Shown here in pieces: positions 51,801 to 60,614 of a stretch of DNA of 64,000 nt. How positions within the stretch are numbered: the stretch's first letter is position 1; the number at the start of each line of letters is the position of its first letter. Made by a program: the position numbers and the translations under genes. The notes beneath the pieces are model-generated. The model worked only from the letters and a program-made list of their open reading frames with translations. It ran no database searches and was not told the DNA's origin. Location of the stretch: NCBI GenBank assembly GCA_025210265.1, contig JAOASD010000023.1, forward strand, positions 248,001 through 312,000, in the 5' to 3' direction. Source of the DNA: Pelagimonas sp. GTDB lineage: Bacteria > Pseudomonadota > Alphaproteobacteria > Rhodobacterales > Rhodobacteraceae.

Positions 51801-51820
51801 GGCCGGGCCTACGCCCGGCC
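51801..51820. terminator. Bidirectional terminator
   Basis: GGCCGGGC-CTAC-GCCCGGCC, an 8-bp perfect stem then TTTGTC, between the CAP gene and a convergent transpeptidase gene. Confidence 0.75.
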
Positions 51821-51830
51821 TTTGTCATTC

Positions 51831-52331
51831 TTATGGATTGATGCGAATCGGGGTGCCATTGGGCACCATCGCATAGATCTGGCGCATTTCCGCATTGGTC
51901 ACAGCGATACATCCCCAGGTCCAATCCCGATCCCCTTTGCGGAATTTTTCGGGACGCCCGTGAATGAAAATATCACCCCCCGGCGATTTGCCCAGCGCCT
52001 CTGCCTCGGCAATATCGGCGGCATTGGGGTAGGAAATCCCGATGCTCAGATAGAACTGGCTGTTGGGGTTGCGGCGGTCGATGACATAATCACCTTCGGG
52101 TGTCTTGCCATCCCCTTCGACTTGCTTGTCGCCCACCGGCGCAAACCCAAGGTCAAAATCATAGCGTTTCAGAACCTTGTCGTGATGCAGCAGATACATC
52201 CGGCGCGCGCCCTTGTTGACCACAATCTGCGTGACCTCGGGCCCGTTATACCGCTGGAATTTACTGCTGCAGGCGGACAGGCCAAAAGCCAGCGCCACAA
52301 CCACGATCATCAGTCGAAAAAATTGTTTCAC
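51831..52331 (-). CDS. L,D-transpeptidase lipoprotein (YkuD family)
   Basis: A 166-residue lipoprotein with lipobox LSAC21. The YkuD domain follows, with H124 (IFIHGRP) and C141 (DWTWGCIAVTNAEM). The length and GCIAV motif match ErfK/YafK-type enzymes; YafK-like members cleave rather than form cross-links. It is convergent with the CAP gene. Confidence 0.88.
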   Translation of the reverse strand: MKQFFRLMIVVVALAFGLSACSSKFQRYNGPEVTQIVVNKGARRMYLLHHDKVLKRYDFDLGFAPVGDKQVEGDGKTPEGDYVIDRRNPNSQFYLSIGISYPNAADIAEAEALGKSPGGDIFIHGRPEKFRKGDRDWTWGCIAVTNAEMRQIYAMVPNGTPIRINP

Positions 52332-52391
52332 TGCTCGTCCCTTTTGTCGGGCTTTACTGGTTACATTATCCCATGCCGGGCGACGGCAAGG

Positions 52392-53177
52392 TCACTTTTT
52401 CGGCAGCTCGCGTTCTGACAGGCGGGCCTCGATCGCCTCGAGCCGTGCCAGAACCTCGTCCCGATAGGCATCGGTGCGTTCGGTATCGTCCTTTTCATGC
52501 GCGTCCTGCATCGAGTTCACGATCAGACCCACCAGCAGGTTTACCACGGCAAAGGTTGTGATCATGATAAAGGGCACAAAGAAGGCCCAGGCCCAAGGAA
52601 AGACCTCCATCACCGGGCGCACGATCCCCATCGACCAGCTTTCCAGCGTCATGATCTGGAACAGCGTGTAGGCCGATTGCCCCAGATCGCCGAACCAGAT
52701 CGGAAACGCATCGCGGAACAGTTTGGTCGCCATCACCGCGCCGATGTAAAAGATCAGCGCCATCAACAGGAACACACTGCCCATGCCGGGCAAGGCGGTG
52801 ATAAACCCTTCGACCACGCGGCGCAGGCGCGGTGCCACCGACACGACGCGCAGAACCCGCAGGATGCGCAGCGCCCGCAGAACGGAAAAGCCCTGCGCCG
52901 CCGGGACAATCGCAACCCCCACGATCAGGAAATCAAAGATATTCCAGCCATCGCGGAAAAACCGGCCGCCGCGGGCGATCAGTTTGGCGATGATCTCGGT
53001 GATAAAGATCGCAAGGCACAGCCGGTCGATCAGATGGATCACTCCGCCAACCCGGTCCATCACACCGGTCGAGGTCTCAAGCCCCAGAACAACCGCGTTC
53101 AGGACAATCACGGCAATGATCCCGTTGCGGATCAGAGGGGTGTCCAGAACCGCATCCAGCTTTTGGCGAAATCCCAT
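52392..53177 (-). CDS. Bacterial voltage-gated sodium channel (NaChBac/NavAb type)
   Basis: A 261-residue single-domain ion channel with six helices. The S4 voltage sensor is RALRILRVLRVV, with arginines R101, R104, R107 and R110. The selectivity filter TLESWS is at 177-182, the same as in NavAb. The C-terminal heptad segment (about 240-258) would form the tetramer coiled coil. Such channels influence motility and pH responses in alkaliphiles and marine bacteria. The start ATG at 53177 has AAGGA upstream. It is the last gene of a run with rRNA-methyltransferase and ABC exporter genes. Confidence 0.93.
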   Translation of the reverse strand: MGFRQKLDAVLDTPLIRNGIIAVIVLNAVVLGLETSTGVMDRVGGVIHLIDRLCLAIFITEIIAKLIARGGRFFRDGWNIFDFLIVGVAIVPAAQGFSVLRALRILRVLRVVSVAPRLRRVVEGFITALPGMGSVFLLMALIFYIGAVMATKLFRDAFPIWFGDLGQSAYTLFQIMTLESWSMGIVRPVMEVFPWAWAFFVPFIMITTFAVVNLLVGLIVNSMQDAHEKDDTERTDAYRDEVLARLEAIEARLSERELPKK

Positions 53178-53180
53178 CAA

Positions 53181-54398
53181 TCAATCCTTTTTGCGCAGCG
53201 CAGCAACAAGCTCCACATGGGTGGACCAGCGGAACTGGTCAACCACCCGCACCCAGTCCAGCACATAGCCGGCAGAAACCAGCCGCGCGGCGTCGCGGGC
53301 AAAGGTCACAGGGTTGCAGGACACAAAGGCGATGCGCGGGATATTGGCACGGGCCAGCTCGGCCACCTGCGCTTCGGCCCCGGCGCGGGGCGGGTCGATC
53401 ACCACACCGTCAAACTTGTCCAGTTCGTCCGGCAACAGCGGATTGCGGAACAGGTCGCGGGTTTCGCAGGTGACTTTCTTCAGCCCCGTGGCATTGCGCC
53501 AACCATGATCCAGCGCCTGCATCATGCTGCGTTCGCCCTCGACCGCGTGGACCTGCGCTTGCGAAGCCATCGGCAAGGCAAAGGTGCCGCATCCGGCAAA
53601 CAGATCGGCAATATTGCTGACATCGCCCAGCGCCTCTTTGACACCGGCCAGCAGCGCGGCTTCGCCCTGTGGGGTGGCCTGCAAGAAGGCACCGGGGGGC
53701 GGGGTGACATCCGCCGCGCCAAAGCGTTGGACCGGCGGGCGTTCAGTCAGGACTTCGTCCTCCCAAGCGAGGCGCGCAAGATTGTGGCGCTGCATCAACT
53801 GCGCAAGTTCCAACCGCAGATTGGCATCGGCCGGTTTGCCGCCAGTGGCGACCACGTCCAGCCCCGACAGGCTAGCGGTGACAAGCACAGAGAGCTCACC
53901 CTTGCGGCTGCCACCGATGCGGGCCAGTTCTTCGACCATGGGCAGGGCGGCGGCCAGTTCTGGCATGACCAGCTGGCAATCGGGCACCGCAACAACCGTG
54001 TCCGATCCTTTCTGGTGAAACCCCGCCAAGGCCCCCTTTTTCGTGCGGCGCGCGGAAAAGCTGGCCCGGCGGCGCGACCTTGAGGGCGAGGTCAGCACAG
54101 GAAGCAGATCCACCTGCAGCCCCTGCGCCTCCAGCGCGCGCTGTACGACGTCCAGTTTCCAGCCCTCGACAAAACCGTCGCTGGCATGTTGCAGCTGACA
54201 ACCGCCACAGCCCTTGGCATGGCGACACGGGGCTTTGACCCGATCCTCGACAGGTTCCACGATGCGCGGTGCGATCATTGCACCATTCACGACCTCGCCG
54301 GCGACCAATTCGCCAGGCAAAGCGCCGGGTATAAACACGGGGCCTGCCGCGATGCCGTCACCGCGATGCCCCAGCCGTTCGATCCTAAGCGTTTCCAT
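53181..54398 (-). CDS. RNA m5U methyltransferase (RlmD/TrmA family)
   Basis: A 405-residue SAM-dependent enzyme. The Fe-S cysteines are C58, C64 and C67 (CRHAKGCGGCQL) with a fourth in VPDCQLV. The SAM motif is NIADLFAGCGTFAL. The catalytic nucleophile is C361 (VSCNP) after DPPRAGAEAQV. It lacks a full N-terminal TRAM domain, like other alphaproteobacterial members. The exact rRNA uridine cannot be told. The start overlaps the P-loop gene by 14 bases. Confidence 0.9.
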   Translation of the reverse strand: METLRIERLGHRGDGIAAGPVFIPGALPGELVAGEVVNGAMIAPRIVEPVEDRVKAPCRHAKGCGGCQLQHASDGFVEGWKLDVVQRALEAQGLQVDLLPVLTSPSRSRRRASFSARRTKKGALAGFHQKGSDTVVAVPDCQLVMPELAAALPMVEELARIGGSRKGELSVLVTASLSGLDVVATGGKPADANLRLELAQLMQRHNLARLAWEDEVLTERPPVQRFGAADVTPPPGAFLQATPQGEAALLAGVKEALGDVSNIADLFAGCGTFALPMASQAQVHAVEGERSMMQALDHGWRNATGLKKVTCETRDLFRNPLLPDELDKFDGVVIDPPRAGAEAQVAELARANIPRIAFVSCNPVTFARDAARLVSAGYVLDWVRVVDQFRWSTHVELVAALRKKD

Positions 54399-54936
54399 GG
54401 CCGGGGTATTGCCCGGTTTTGGCCTCGCTTTCCAGCCCTGTCAGGAAATTGCGCACCTCGCTGGCAGATTGCAGCACATGGACGGCCTTGCCCATGCCGC
54501 GCGCCTGCTCTGCCAGTTGCAGGATACTTATGCGGTTCTTGTGGCGCGTGTCCCAGATCCATTTCCAGAACTCCCAGCTGAACCGTTCAGGGCAGCCATC
54601 GGGCAAATCAGGGCGGGTGCGACCGTAATATTTCAGCGTGCGCAAAAACACCCTCCACATGCGCAGGCCCGTGGGTAGGTTCAGCACGATCAAGGTGTCC
54701 GCCCGGTTCAGCCGGTTGTCATAGGTGCGCGAAAGGCCCCCCTCGAACACCCAGGCATCACCTGCCTCGGCCTGATGGGCGAGGGCGAGTTTTTCGCTCA
54801 TACCACGTTCTTCCCAACCGGATTTCCAATGGATCAGATCCACGTGAATCACCGGCAGCCCCACGACATCGCCAATTTGCCGGGCAAGGGTAGATTTCCC
54901 TGCACCCGGTTGGCCAACAATCATCACACGTTTCAT
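54385..54936 (-). CDS. P-loop NTPase (adenylate-kinase-like, FlaR/topology-modulation family)
   Basis: A 183-residue NTP-binding protein. It has Walker A GQPGAGKST (residues 8-16), the conserved HVDLIHWKSGW after the P-loop, and DNRLNRADTLIVLNLPTGL as the Walker B strand, the pattern of FlaR-like kinases. The substrate is unknown. It overlaps the upstream ABC exporter gene by four bases and the methyltransferase gene by 14. Confidence 0.82.
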   Translation of the reverse strand: MKRVMIVGQPGAGKSTLARQIGDVVGLPVIHVDLIHWKSGWEERGMSEKLALAHQAEAGDAWVFEGGLSRTYDNRLNRADTLIVLNLPTGLRMWRVFLRTLKYYGRTRPDLPDGCPERFSWEFWKWIWDTRHKNRISILQLAEQARGMGKAVHVLQSASEVRNFLTGLESEAKTGQYPGHGNA

Positions 54937-56783
54937 TCTGCGGCCTGCGCGCCTTCGACCGCATCTTCGTCAGAGCCAAGGAACCCGCCGGACTGGCGCT
55001 GCCAATAGCGCGCATAAAGCCCGCCTTTGGCCAGCAATTCCGCATGGCTGCCCTGTTCGACAATCTGCCCAGCGCCCATCACGATGATCCGGTCCATGCG
55101 CGAAATCGTCGACAGGCGGTGCGCGATGGCCAGCACGGTCTTGCCCTCCATCACCCGTTCCAGCGCGGATTGAATGGCGGCCTCGACCTCGCTGTCCAGC
55201 GCGCTGGTGGCTTCGTCCAGCACAAGGATGGGCGCGTCTTTCAGGATCGCGCGAGCCAGAGCGATCCGCTGCCGCTGCCCGCCGGACAGTTTGACACCGC
55301 GCTCGCCCAAATGGGCGTCATAGCCTTCGCGCCCGGCATGATCAGCCAGCCCCATGATAAACTCATGCGCTTCGGCCTTGCGCGCGGCCTCGTGTACTTC
55401 TTCATCCGTGGCGTCAGGGCGACCATAGCGGATATTGTCCATGGCCGAGCGATTGAACATCGCGGTTTCCTGCGTGACCATGCCGATCTGACGCCGCAGG
55501 CTTTCCTGTGTCACCGTGGAAATATCCTGATCGTCGATCTCGATCCGGCCCTTTTCGGTATCGTAGAGCCGCATCAGCAGCGAGACGAGGGTCGATTTCC
55601 CTGCCCCCGACGCCCCAACAACCGCAATCTTTTCCCCCGGCGCAATCTGCAAAGACACCGCATTCACCCCGCCGGTTGCGCGTCCATAGGCAAAGCTGAC
55701 CTGATCGAAATGGATCCCCGCCTTTCGCAGCTGCAACGACCCGGCACCTGGTGCATCCACCAGATCATGCGCCGGAGTCAGGGTGCGAATGCCGTCTTCG
55801 ACCTCGCCAATATTGGCATACATGGCCATCAGCGTGAAACTGACCCAACCCGTCATCTGTGCCAGTCGCAGGCTGACCGCCCCAGTGGCCGCAATGTCGC
55901 CTGCGGAAATCAGGCCACGGCTCCAGTACCACAGCGCCCCGCCAACCAGCAGAACCGGCAACAACCCGGCCAACGACATCAGCCAAAAACGGAACGCAAC
56001 AGACACGCGACCAAATTCCAGAAACCGCGTCCGATAATCGGACATGGCGTCCAGCGCCGCGCGATCTTCGTGATCGTCATGGGCGAACAGCTTGACCGTT
56101 TTGATATTGGTGACAGTGTCCACAACCTGCCCGGTGATCATCGCGCGCGCCGCGGCCCGTGCCTTTGATCGCTGGCGAATACGCGGCATGAAATAGCGGA
56201 TCAAGAACCCATAGGCGACGATCCAGACAACCAGCCCCGCAGCGATGCGATAATCCACCGTGCCCAGCAGCAGCACAGCCCCCACCACCGATGCCAGCGC
56301 AAACAGCACCGTATGCACAACCTCGGTCACGACATCATTCACCGCGCGGGCCGTCTGCATTTCCTTTTGGGCAATGCGCCCAGCGAAATCATCGTCAAAA
56401 AACTGCACCGACTGGCCCAGGGTGAACCGATGCACCCGACTAAGCGCGAGATTCATCACATTGGGTTGCAGCATGATGGTCTGCGAAAAGGCCGACGCGC
56501 CCAGGGTCAGCGGGCGCAGCAGCAGGAAAAACGCCATCGCGCCCAGCAACACGCCGCTTTGCTGGCTGAACACCTGCGCCGGGGTCGATTCCAGCGCCGC
56601 ATCAATCACCTGCCCCAGCAACAAGGCCGCGGCGACCTCGGCCACACCGGCAAGGATCGAGATCCCCGCCGCCAATGCCAGAACCGGCCCCGTGCCGTAT
56701 AACGCCCAACGGAAAAACGCCAAAAGCGTTTTTGGCGGCGCGCCCGGAGCAGGCGCAAAAGGATCAATTTTGAACGGGTTCAT
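54933..56783 (-). CDS. ABC exporter half-transporter (ATPase-permease), second of a pair
   Basis: A 616-residue type I exporter. Six helices lie in residues about 30-330. The nucleotide-binding domain has Walker A GASGAGKST (390-398), signature LSGGQRQRIALARAI and Walker B ILVLDEATSALDS. It probably forms a heterodimer with the preceding 615-residue gene product, with which it is coupled by an ATGA overlap. Both active sites look intact. The substrate (lipid, drug or peptide) is not predictable. Confidence 0.9.
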   Translation of the reverse strand: MNPFKIDPFAPAPGAPPKTLLAFFRWALYGTGPVLALAAGISILAGVAEVAAALLLGQVIDAALESTPAQVFSQQSGVLLGAMAFFLLLRPLTLGASAFSQTIMLQPNVMNLALSRVHRFTLGQSVQFFDDDFAGRIAQKEMQTARAVNDVVTEVVHTVLFALASVVGAVLLLGTVDYRIAAGLVVWIVAYGFLIRYFMPRIRQRSKARAAARAMITGQVVDTVTNIKTVKLFAHDDHEDRAALDAMSDYRTRFLEFGRVSVAFRFWLMSLAGLLPVLLVGGALWYWSRGLISAGDIAATGAVSLRLAQMTGWVSFTLMAMYANIGEVEDGIRTLTPAHDLVDAPGAGSLQLRKAGIHFDQVSFAYGRATGGVNAVSLQIAPGEKIAVVGASGAGKSTLVSLLMRLYDTEKGRIEIDDQDISTVTQESLRRQIGMVTQETAMFNRSAMDNIRYGRPDATDEEVHEAARKAEAHEFIMGLADHAGREGYDAHLGERGVKLSGGQRQRIALARAILKDAPILVLDEATSALDSEVEAAIQSALERVMEGKTVLAIAHRLSTISRMDRIIVMGAGQIVEQGSHAELLAKGGLYARYWQRQSGGFLGSDEDAVEGAQAAE

Positions 56784-58627
56784 TCTGCTGCCTCGTGATC
56801 AGGATCCATGAAACCGCCGCTTTGGCGGGCCCAGAAACTTGCATATAGGCCGCCCTGCGCCAAAAGCGCGTCATGGCTGCCTTGCTCGACAATACGGCCG
56901 GCCTCCATCACCAGAATGCGGTCCATCTGCGCGATGGTAGACAGCCTGTGCGCGATGGCAATCACCGTCTTGCCCTGCATCATGCCATAAAGCGTATCCT
57001 GAATCGCGGCCTCGACCTCGCTGTCCAATGCGCTGGTGGCTTCGTCCAGCAGCAAGATCGGCGCGTCTTTTAGCATGACACGGGCCAGCGTGACCCGCTG
57101 GCGCTGACCGCCAGACAGTTTCACACCGCGCTCGCCCACATGGGCGTCATAGCCCCTGCGCCCCTGTGGATCCTCAAGATCGAGGATAAAGTCATGCGCC
57201 TGCGCCTGTTTGGCCGCCTCGATGATCTGAGCCTCCTCCGCATCGGGACGCCCGTATAACAGGTTGTCCCGGACCGAGCGGTGCAACAGCGCGCTGTCCT
57301 GCTGCACCATCCCGATGCGCGAACGCAGACTGTCCTGCGTCACCGCAGACACATCCTGACCATCAATCAGGATTCGACCCGATTCCGCATCGTAGAACCG
57401 CAAAAGCAGCTTGAGCAGGGTCGATTTCCCGCCGCCAGAGCGCCCAACCAGCCCGATCTTTTCACCCGGTTCGATGGTCAGGGTAATGTCATCCAGCCCG
57501 CCGCTACCGCGCCCATAGTGATGCGACAAAGCCTGCAATTCGATCCGACCGGGGCCGGGCAGCAAGGGCTGCGCGCCCGTATCATCCACAAGGGTCACGG
57601 GTTGGGCGATGGTTTCCATCCCCTCGGCCACAACGCCCAGATTTTGCACCAGATTGGTCATGGCCCACATGATCCAGTAGGTCATGTTATTCAACCGCAG
57701 CGCCATGGTCAGCGCGGCGGCCACCATGCCTTCGGTCATCATGCCATTGATCCAAAGACCCACGGCCAGCGCCGCCACCGCAACGATCATCACCCCGTTC
57801 AGAAAGGTCAGCGACAGATCCATGATCGTGACGATCCGCATCTCGCGCATAAAGGTCTGGCGGGCGGTTTCGATGGCCTCTTGTGCATAGGCTTCTTCGC
57901 GGTCGTGATGAGCGAACATCTTGACCGAATGGATGTTGGAATAGCTGTCCACCACCCGCCCGGTGATCGCACTGCGCGCGTCCGAGCTGGCCTTGGAGGC
58001 AGGCCCGGCACGCTTGATCGTCCAAAGCATCAACAAAAGATAGGCCAAGATCCACAGCACCAGCGGGATCACCAGCCGCAGGTCGAAATTCGACATCAAA
58101 ACCAGCGCGCCGATCAGCGTGGTGATGAAAAATGCCGCCGCATCCAGCACCTGAAATACCGCCTCGCCCGCGGCGGGCGGGGTCTGCATGATCCGGTTGG
58201 CGATACGCCCGGCAAAGTCGTTTTCGAACCAACCCACCGACTGACGCAGCACATGGCGATGCGACCGCCAGCGGATCAGCGACCCAAGGTTCGGCAAGAT
58301 CGTGTTGTGCAGCAACGCCATGTCGGTTGCGCCCACAATCGTGCGCAACACCAGAACCCAAAGCGCGGCCAGGGTGAACTCCACACCATGCTCGGGCAGG
58401 ATCTGTTCCGGCGCACCGCTGGCCAGCAGATCGACAATGCGCGCGACATACCAGATCAGCAGCACCTCGCCAAAGGCGACGCCCATCTTCAGCACCCCGG
58501 CGATCAACATCACCTTGCGGAAGGGTTTCAGATAATCGCGCAGAAACGGCCAGAGTTTGCGCGGCGGCGTGTCGGTCTGTTCATAGCCGACATAGGGATC
58601 AACAAGGTTTTCAAAGTAGCGGAACAT
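56780..58627 (-). CDS. ABC exporter half-transporter (ATPase-permease), first of a pair
   Basis: A 615-residue type I exporter paralogous to the next gene. The N-terminal membrane domain starts after YVGYEQTDTPPRKLWPFLRDYLKPF. The ATPase has Walker A GRSGGGKST, signature LSGGQRQRVTLARVM and Walker B ILLLDEATSALDS. It heads the gene run that continues through the partner exporter, P-loop NTPase, RNA methyltransferase and sodium channel. A long palindrome (58803-58829) lies in its upstream region. Confidence 0.9.
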   Translation of the reverse strand: MFRYFENLVDPYVGYEQTDTPPRKLWPFLRDYLKPFRKVMLIAGVLKMGVAFGEVLLIWYVARIVDLLASGAPEQILPEHGVEFTLAALWVLVLRTIVGATDMALLHNTILPNLGSLIRWRSHRHVLRQSVGWFENDFAGRIANRIMQTPPAAGEAVFQVLDAAAFFITTLIGALVLMSNFDLRLVIPLVLWILAYLLLMLWTIKRAGPASKASSDARSAITGRVVDSYSNIHSVKMFAHHDREEAYAQEAIETARQTFMREMRIVTIMDLSLTFLNGVMIVAVAALAVGLWINGMMTEGMVAAALTMALRLNNMTYWIMWAMTNLVQNLGVVAEGMETIAQPVTLVDDTGAQPLLPGPGRIELQALSHHYGRGSGGLDDITLTIEPGEKIGLVGRSGGGKSTLLKLLLRFYDAESGRILIDGQDVSAVTQDSLRSRIGMVQQDSALLHRSVRDNLLYGRPDAEEAQIIEAAKQAQAHDFILDLEDPQGRRGYDAHVGERGVKLSGGQRQRVTLARVMLKDAPILLLDEATSALDSEVEAAIQDTLYGMMQGKTVIAIAHRLSTIAQMDRILVMEAGRIVEQGSHDALLAQGGLYASFWARQSGGFMDPDHEAAE

Positions 58628-58802
58628 GGGAATACACCACGGAAAAGGTCAAACGGCGCGGATCGCCGGATTGAGACTGGAGAAAACTGTGAAAAACAGC
58701 GGAGGGACAAAGGCGGGGCGGCAAATACGGCCCACAGATTTCAGGCCGGATCAGACGTTGCTGAAGCGAATCCTGTAAATCACCATGTCAAACCCTCGCG
58801 TA

Positions 58803-58829
58803 TGTTCGCGTTCTGGTTTAGCGCGAACA
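58803..58829. promoter_or_regulatory. Palindrome TGTTCGCG-N11-CGCGAACA
   Basis: Perfect 8-bp arms and an 11-base spacer. On the minus strand it follows the cca stop by 11 bases and precedes a TTGACA at about 58783-58788, about 175 bases before the ABC exporter start. It could be an operator or a weak terminator of cca. No T-tract follows. Confidence 0.4.
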
Positions 58830-58839
58830 ATCGGATTTG

Positions 58840-60003
58840 TCACCCCTGCGTGACCCGTGTCAGCAAAACTTCACGATCAAGGGTGAAATCAGAGGCGATC
58901 CAGTCGCGTTCCAGCCGCTTCAGCGCCGCGCCCAACGCGGGGCCCTGCAGGTCGGGCATCAGGTCGCGGGGCTTGACCGGGAAATGCGCGTTTGCGCCCT
59001 TTTTGATCTGGTCCGCGCTGTCCGGCATCAGGGGCATCTCCAGCATCGCGGCGCGCAGAACAGCCGTGTTCTGCGCCACGGTTTTTCCATCACGCCAGGC
59101 GGTCTCTGCCAGCGATTGCGGGTTGGAAATCAGGCTCTGATACAGGGCGATCCGCTTTTGATCGGCCTTGGACAGGCGCAGCGCGGCACCATCGGCAAAG
59201 CCCAAACTGACAAGGCGGCGCAACGCGTCAGGTTGCAGGTTCAGCGCGGCCTCATGCAGCAAAAGCGGGCCCAGCGCCCTCGGGCTCGCCCCAGGCAGAA
59301 CCCGCGCCAGAACCCCGGTCTGATCCATCACGGCCACCGCCATAACAGGGTCCGGTGCTGCCAAAAGCCGGGTGATTTCGGCCCCGACCCGTTCACGCGA
59401 CAGGCTATCCAGCCCATCCAGATTCGCGGCAATGGCGGCCAGCGCCTCTGCATCCATGCCCAGCGCCGGGTCACCATACCACGCGCTGAACCGAAAGAAT
59501 CGCAGGGTGCGCAGGTAATCCTCGCGGATTCTGCGATCCGCATCCTCAATGAACCGCACCCGGCGCGCCTGCAGATCGGGCAACCCGTTGAGCGGATCAA
59601 TCACCCGCCCGGTGCGATCCGCGTATAGCGCATTCATGGTGAAGTCGCGCCGCACCGCATCCTGTGCAATATCATCGGCAAAACGCACAACGGCCCGACG
59701 CCCATCGGTTTCCACATCGGCGCGAAATGTCGTGACCTCGAACCCTGTGCCATGGGCAACCACGGTGATTGTGCCGTGATCAATTCCCGTTGGGACGGGT
59801 TTTAGACCAGCCTTCTTGGCCAGTGCGATCACCTGTTCCGGGCGGGCGCTGGTGGACATATCCACATCCGCCACCGGTGCACCCAACAGCGCGTTGCGCA
59901 CACAGCCTCCAACGGCAAAGGCCTGATGCCCGGCCTCTTCCAGCATAGTCAAAACGGCCTGCGCGCCGGGATCGGTCAGCCAGTCTCCGGCAACGTGAGT
60001 CAC
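58840..60003 (-). CDS. cca: CCA tRNA nucleotidyltransferase / poly(A) polymerase family
   Basis: A 387-residue class II nucleotidyltransferase. VGGCVRNALLG (G32, G33) and the catalytic DVD (D46, D48) are present, followed by RADVETDGRRAVVRF, DFTMNALYADRTGRVIDPLNGLPDL and RIREDYLRTLRFFRF. Alphaproteobacterial members repair tRNA 3' CCA ends. The start is GTG 60003, sharing GTGA with the NUDIX stop; the longer open frame would run into that gene. Confidence 0.9.
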   Translation of the reverse strand: MTHVAGDWLTDPGAQAVLTMLEEAGHQAFAVGGCVRNALLGAPVADVDMSTSARPEQVIALAKKAGLKPVPTGIDHGTITVVAHGTGFEVTTFRADVETDGRRAVVRFADDIAQDAVRRDFTMNALYADRTGRVIDPLNGLPDLQARRVRFIEDADRRIREDYLRTLRFFRFSAWYGDPALGMDAEALAAIAANLDGLDSLSRERVGAEITRLLAAPDPVMAVAVMDQTGVLARVLPGASPRALGPLLLHEAALNLQPDALRRLVSLGFADGAALRLSKADQKRIALYQSLISNPQSLAETAWRDGKTVAQNTAVLRAAMLEMPLMPDSADQIKKGANAHFPVKPRDLMPDLQGPALGAALKRLERDWIASDFTLDREVLLTRVTQG

Positions 60004-60614
60004 GCCTGCACCCGATCCGCCAAACCGCGCAGGATTCGCGCCGTCGCGCCCCAAATGTAATAAGGGCCAATGGGGGCGGTGAAATAGTGCCGCCGCTGTC
60101 CCCGCCACCGCCGGTATTGCACCGCAAACCGCGCCGGGTCGGTCACATGAGTAAAGGGGGCGGCAAAAACTTCGGCCACTTCGCCAGGCTCGGGTCTGGG
60201 GTCAAAGCGGCCATGGATCAGCGCGACAACAGGGGTGACGGTAAAGCTGGTCACGGTTTCATGCGGCGGCAGTGCGCCGATCACTTCGACCTGCGCGCGC
60301 GGCAAGCCGACCTCTTCCAGGGCTTCGCGCAGCGCGGCGTCCACCGGATCGCTATCCGCAGGATCCACCTTGCCGCCGGGAAACGCGATCTGTCCGGGAT
60401 GGTGTTTAAGGCGCGAAGACCGCTTGGTCAGCACGACTTCCAGCCCCTCGGGCCCCTCCTGAAAGGCACAAAGCACCCCGGCCGGGCGCAGTTTGCGCCC
60501 CTCGGGCAGCACCACATCAGGGTTCAGATCAAAATCCGAGGATGGGTCAGACTCCCGCGCCACGGCACGGCGCAGGAGCTGTGTTTGCGTTGCGATCAGC
60601 TCACTGAGCGCCAT
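60000..60614 (-). CDS. CoA pyrophosphatase, NUDIX family
   Basis: A 204-residue hydrolase. The CoA-pyrophosphatase signature LTKRSSRLKHHPGQIAFPGGK precedes the NUDIX box GGKVDPADSDPVDAALREALEEVGL in family order. It cleaves CoA to 4'-phosphopantetheine and 3',5'-ADP. It overlaps hslO by 14 bases and cca by four. Confidence 0.9.
   Translation of the reverse strand: MALSELIATQTQLLRRAVARESDPSSDFDLNPDVVLPEGRKLRPAGVLCAFQEGPEGLEVVLTKRSSRLKHHPGQIAFPGGKVDPADSDPVDAALREALEEVGLPRAQVEVIGALPPHETVTSFTVTPVVALIHGRFDPRPEPGEVAEVFAAPFTHVTDPARFAVQYRRWRGQRRHYFTAPIGPYYIWGATARILRGLADRVQA

Noticed and set aside
52497-54083. 528-residue plus-strand open frame opposite the sodium channel and RNA methyltransferase genes
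   Set aside because: Antisense shadow with His/Arg/Gln-rich low-information sequence and no domain.
58803-58829. Alphaproteobacterial LexA (SOS) box
   Set aside because: The LexA form GTTC-N7-GTTC is not met: the GTTC copies are two bases apart, and the palindromic layout differs.
57281-59140. 619-residue plus-strand open frame opposite the ABC exporter and cca genes
   Set aside because: It is rich in His, Gln, Arg and Pro, as expected for the antisense of GC-rich coding DNA, and lies fully over two well-supported genes.
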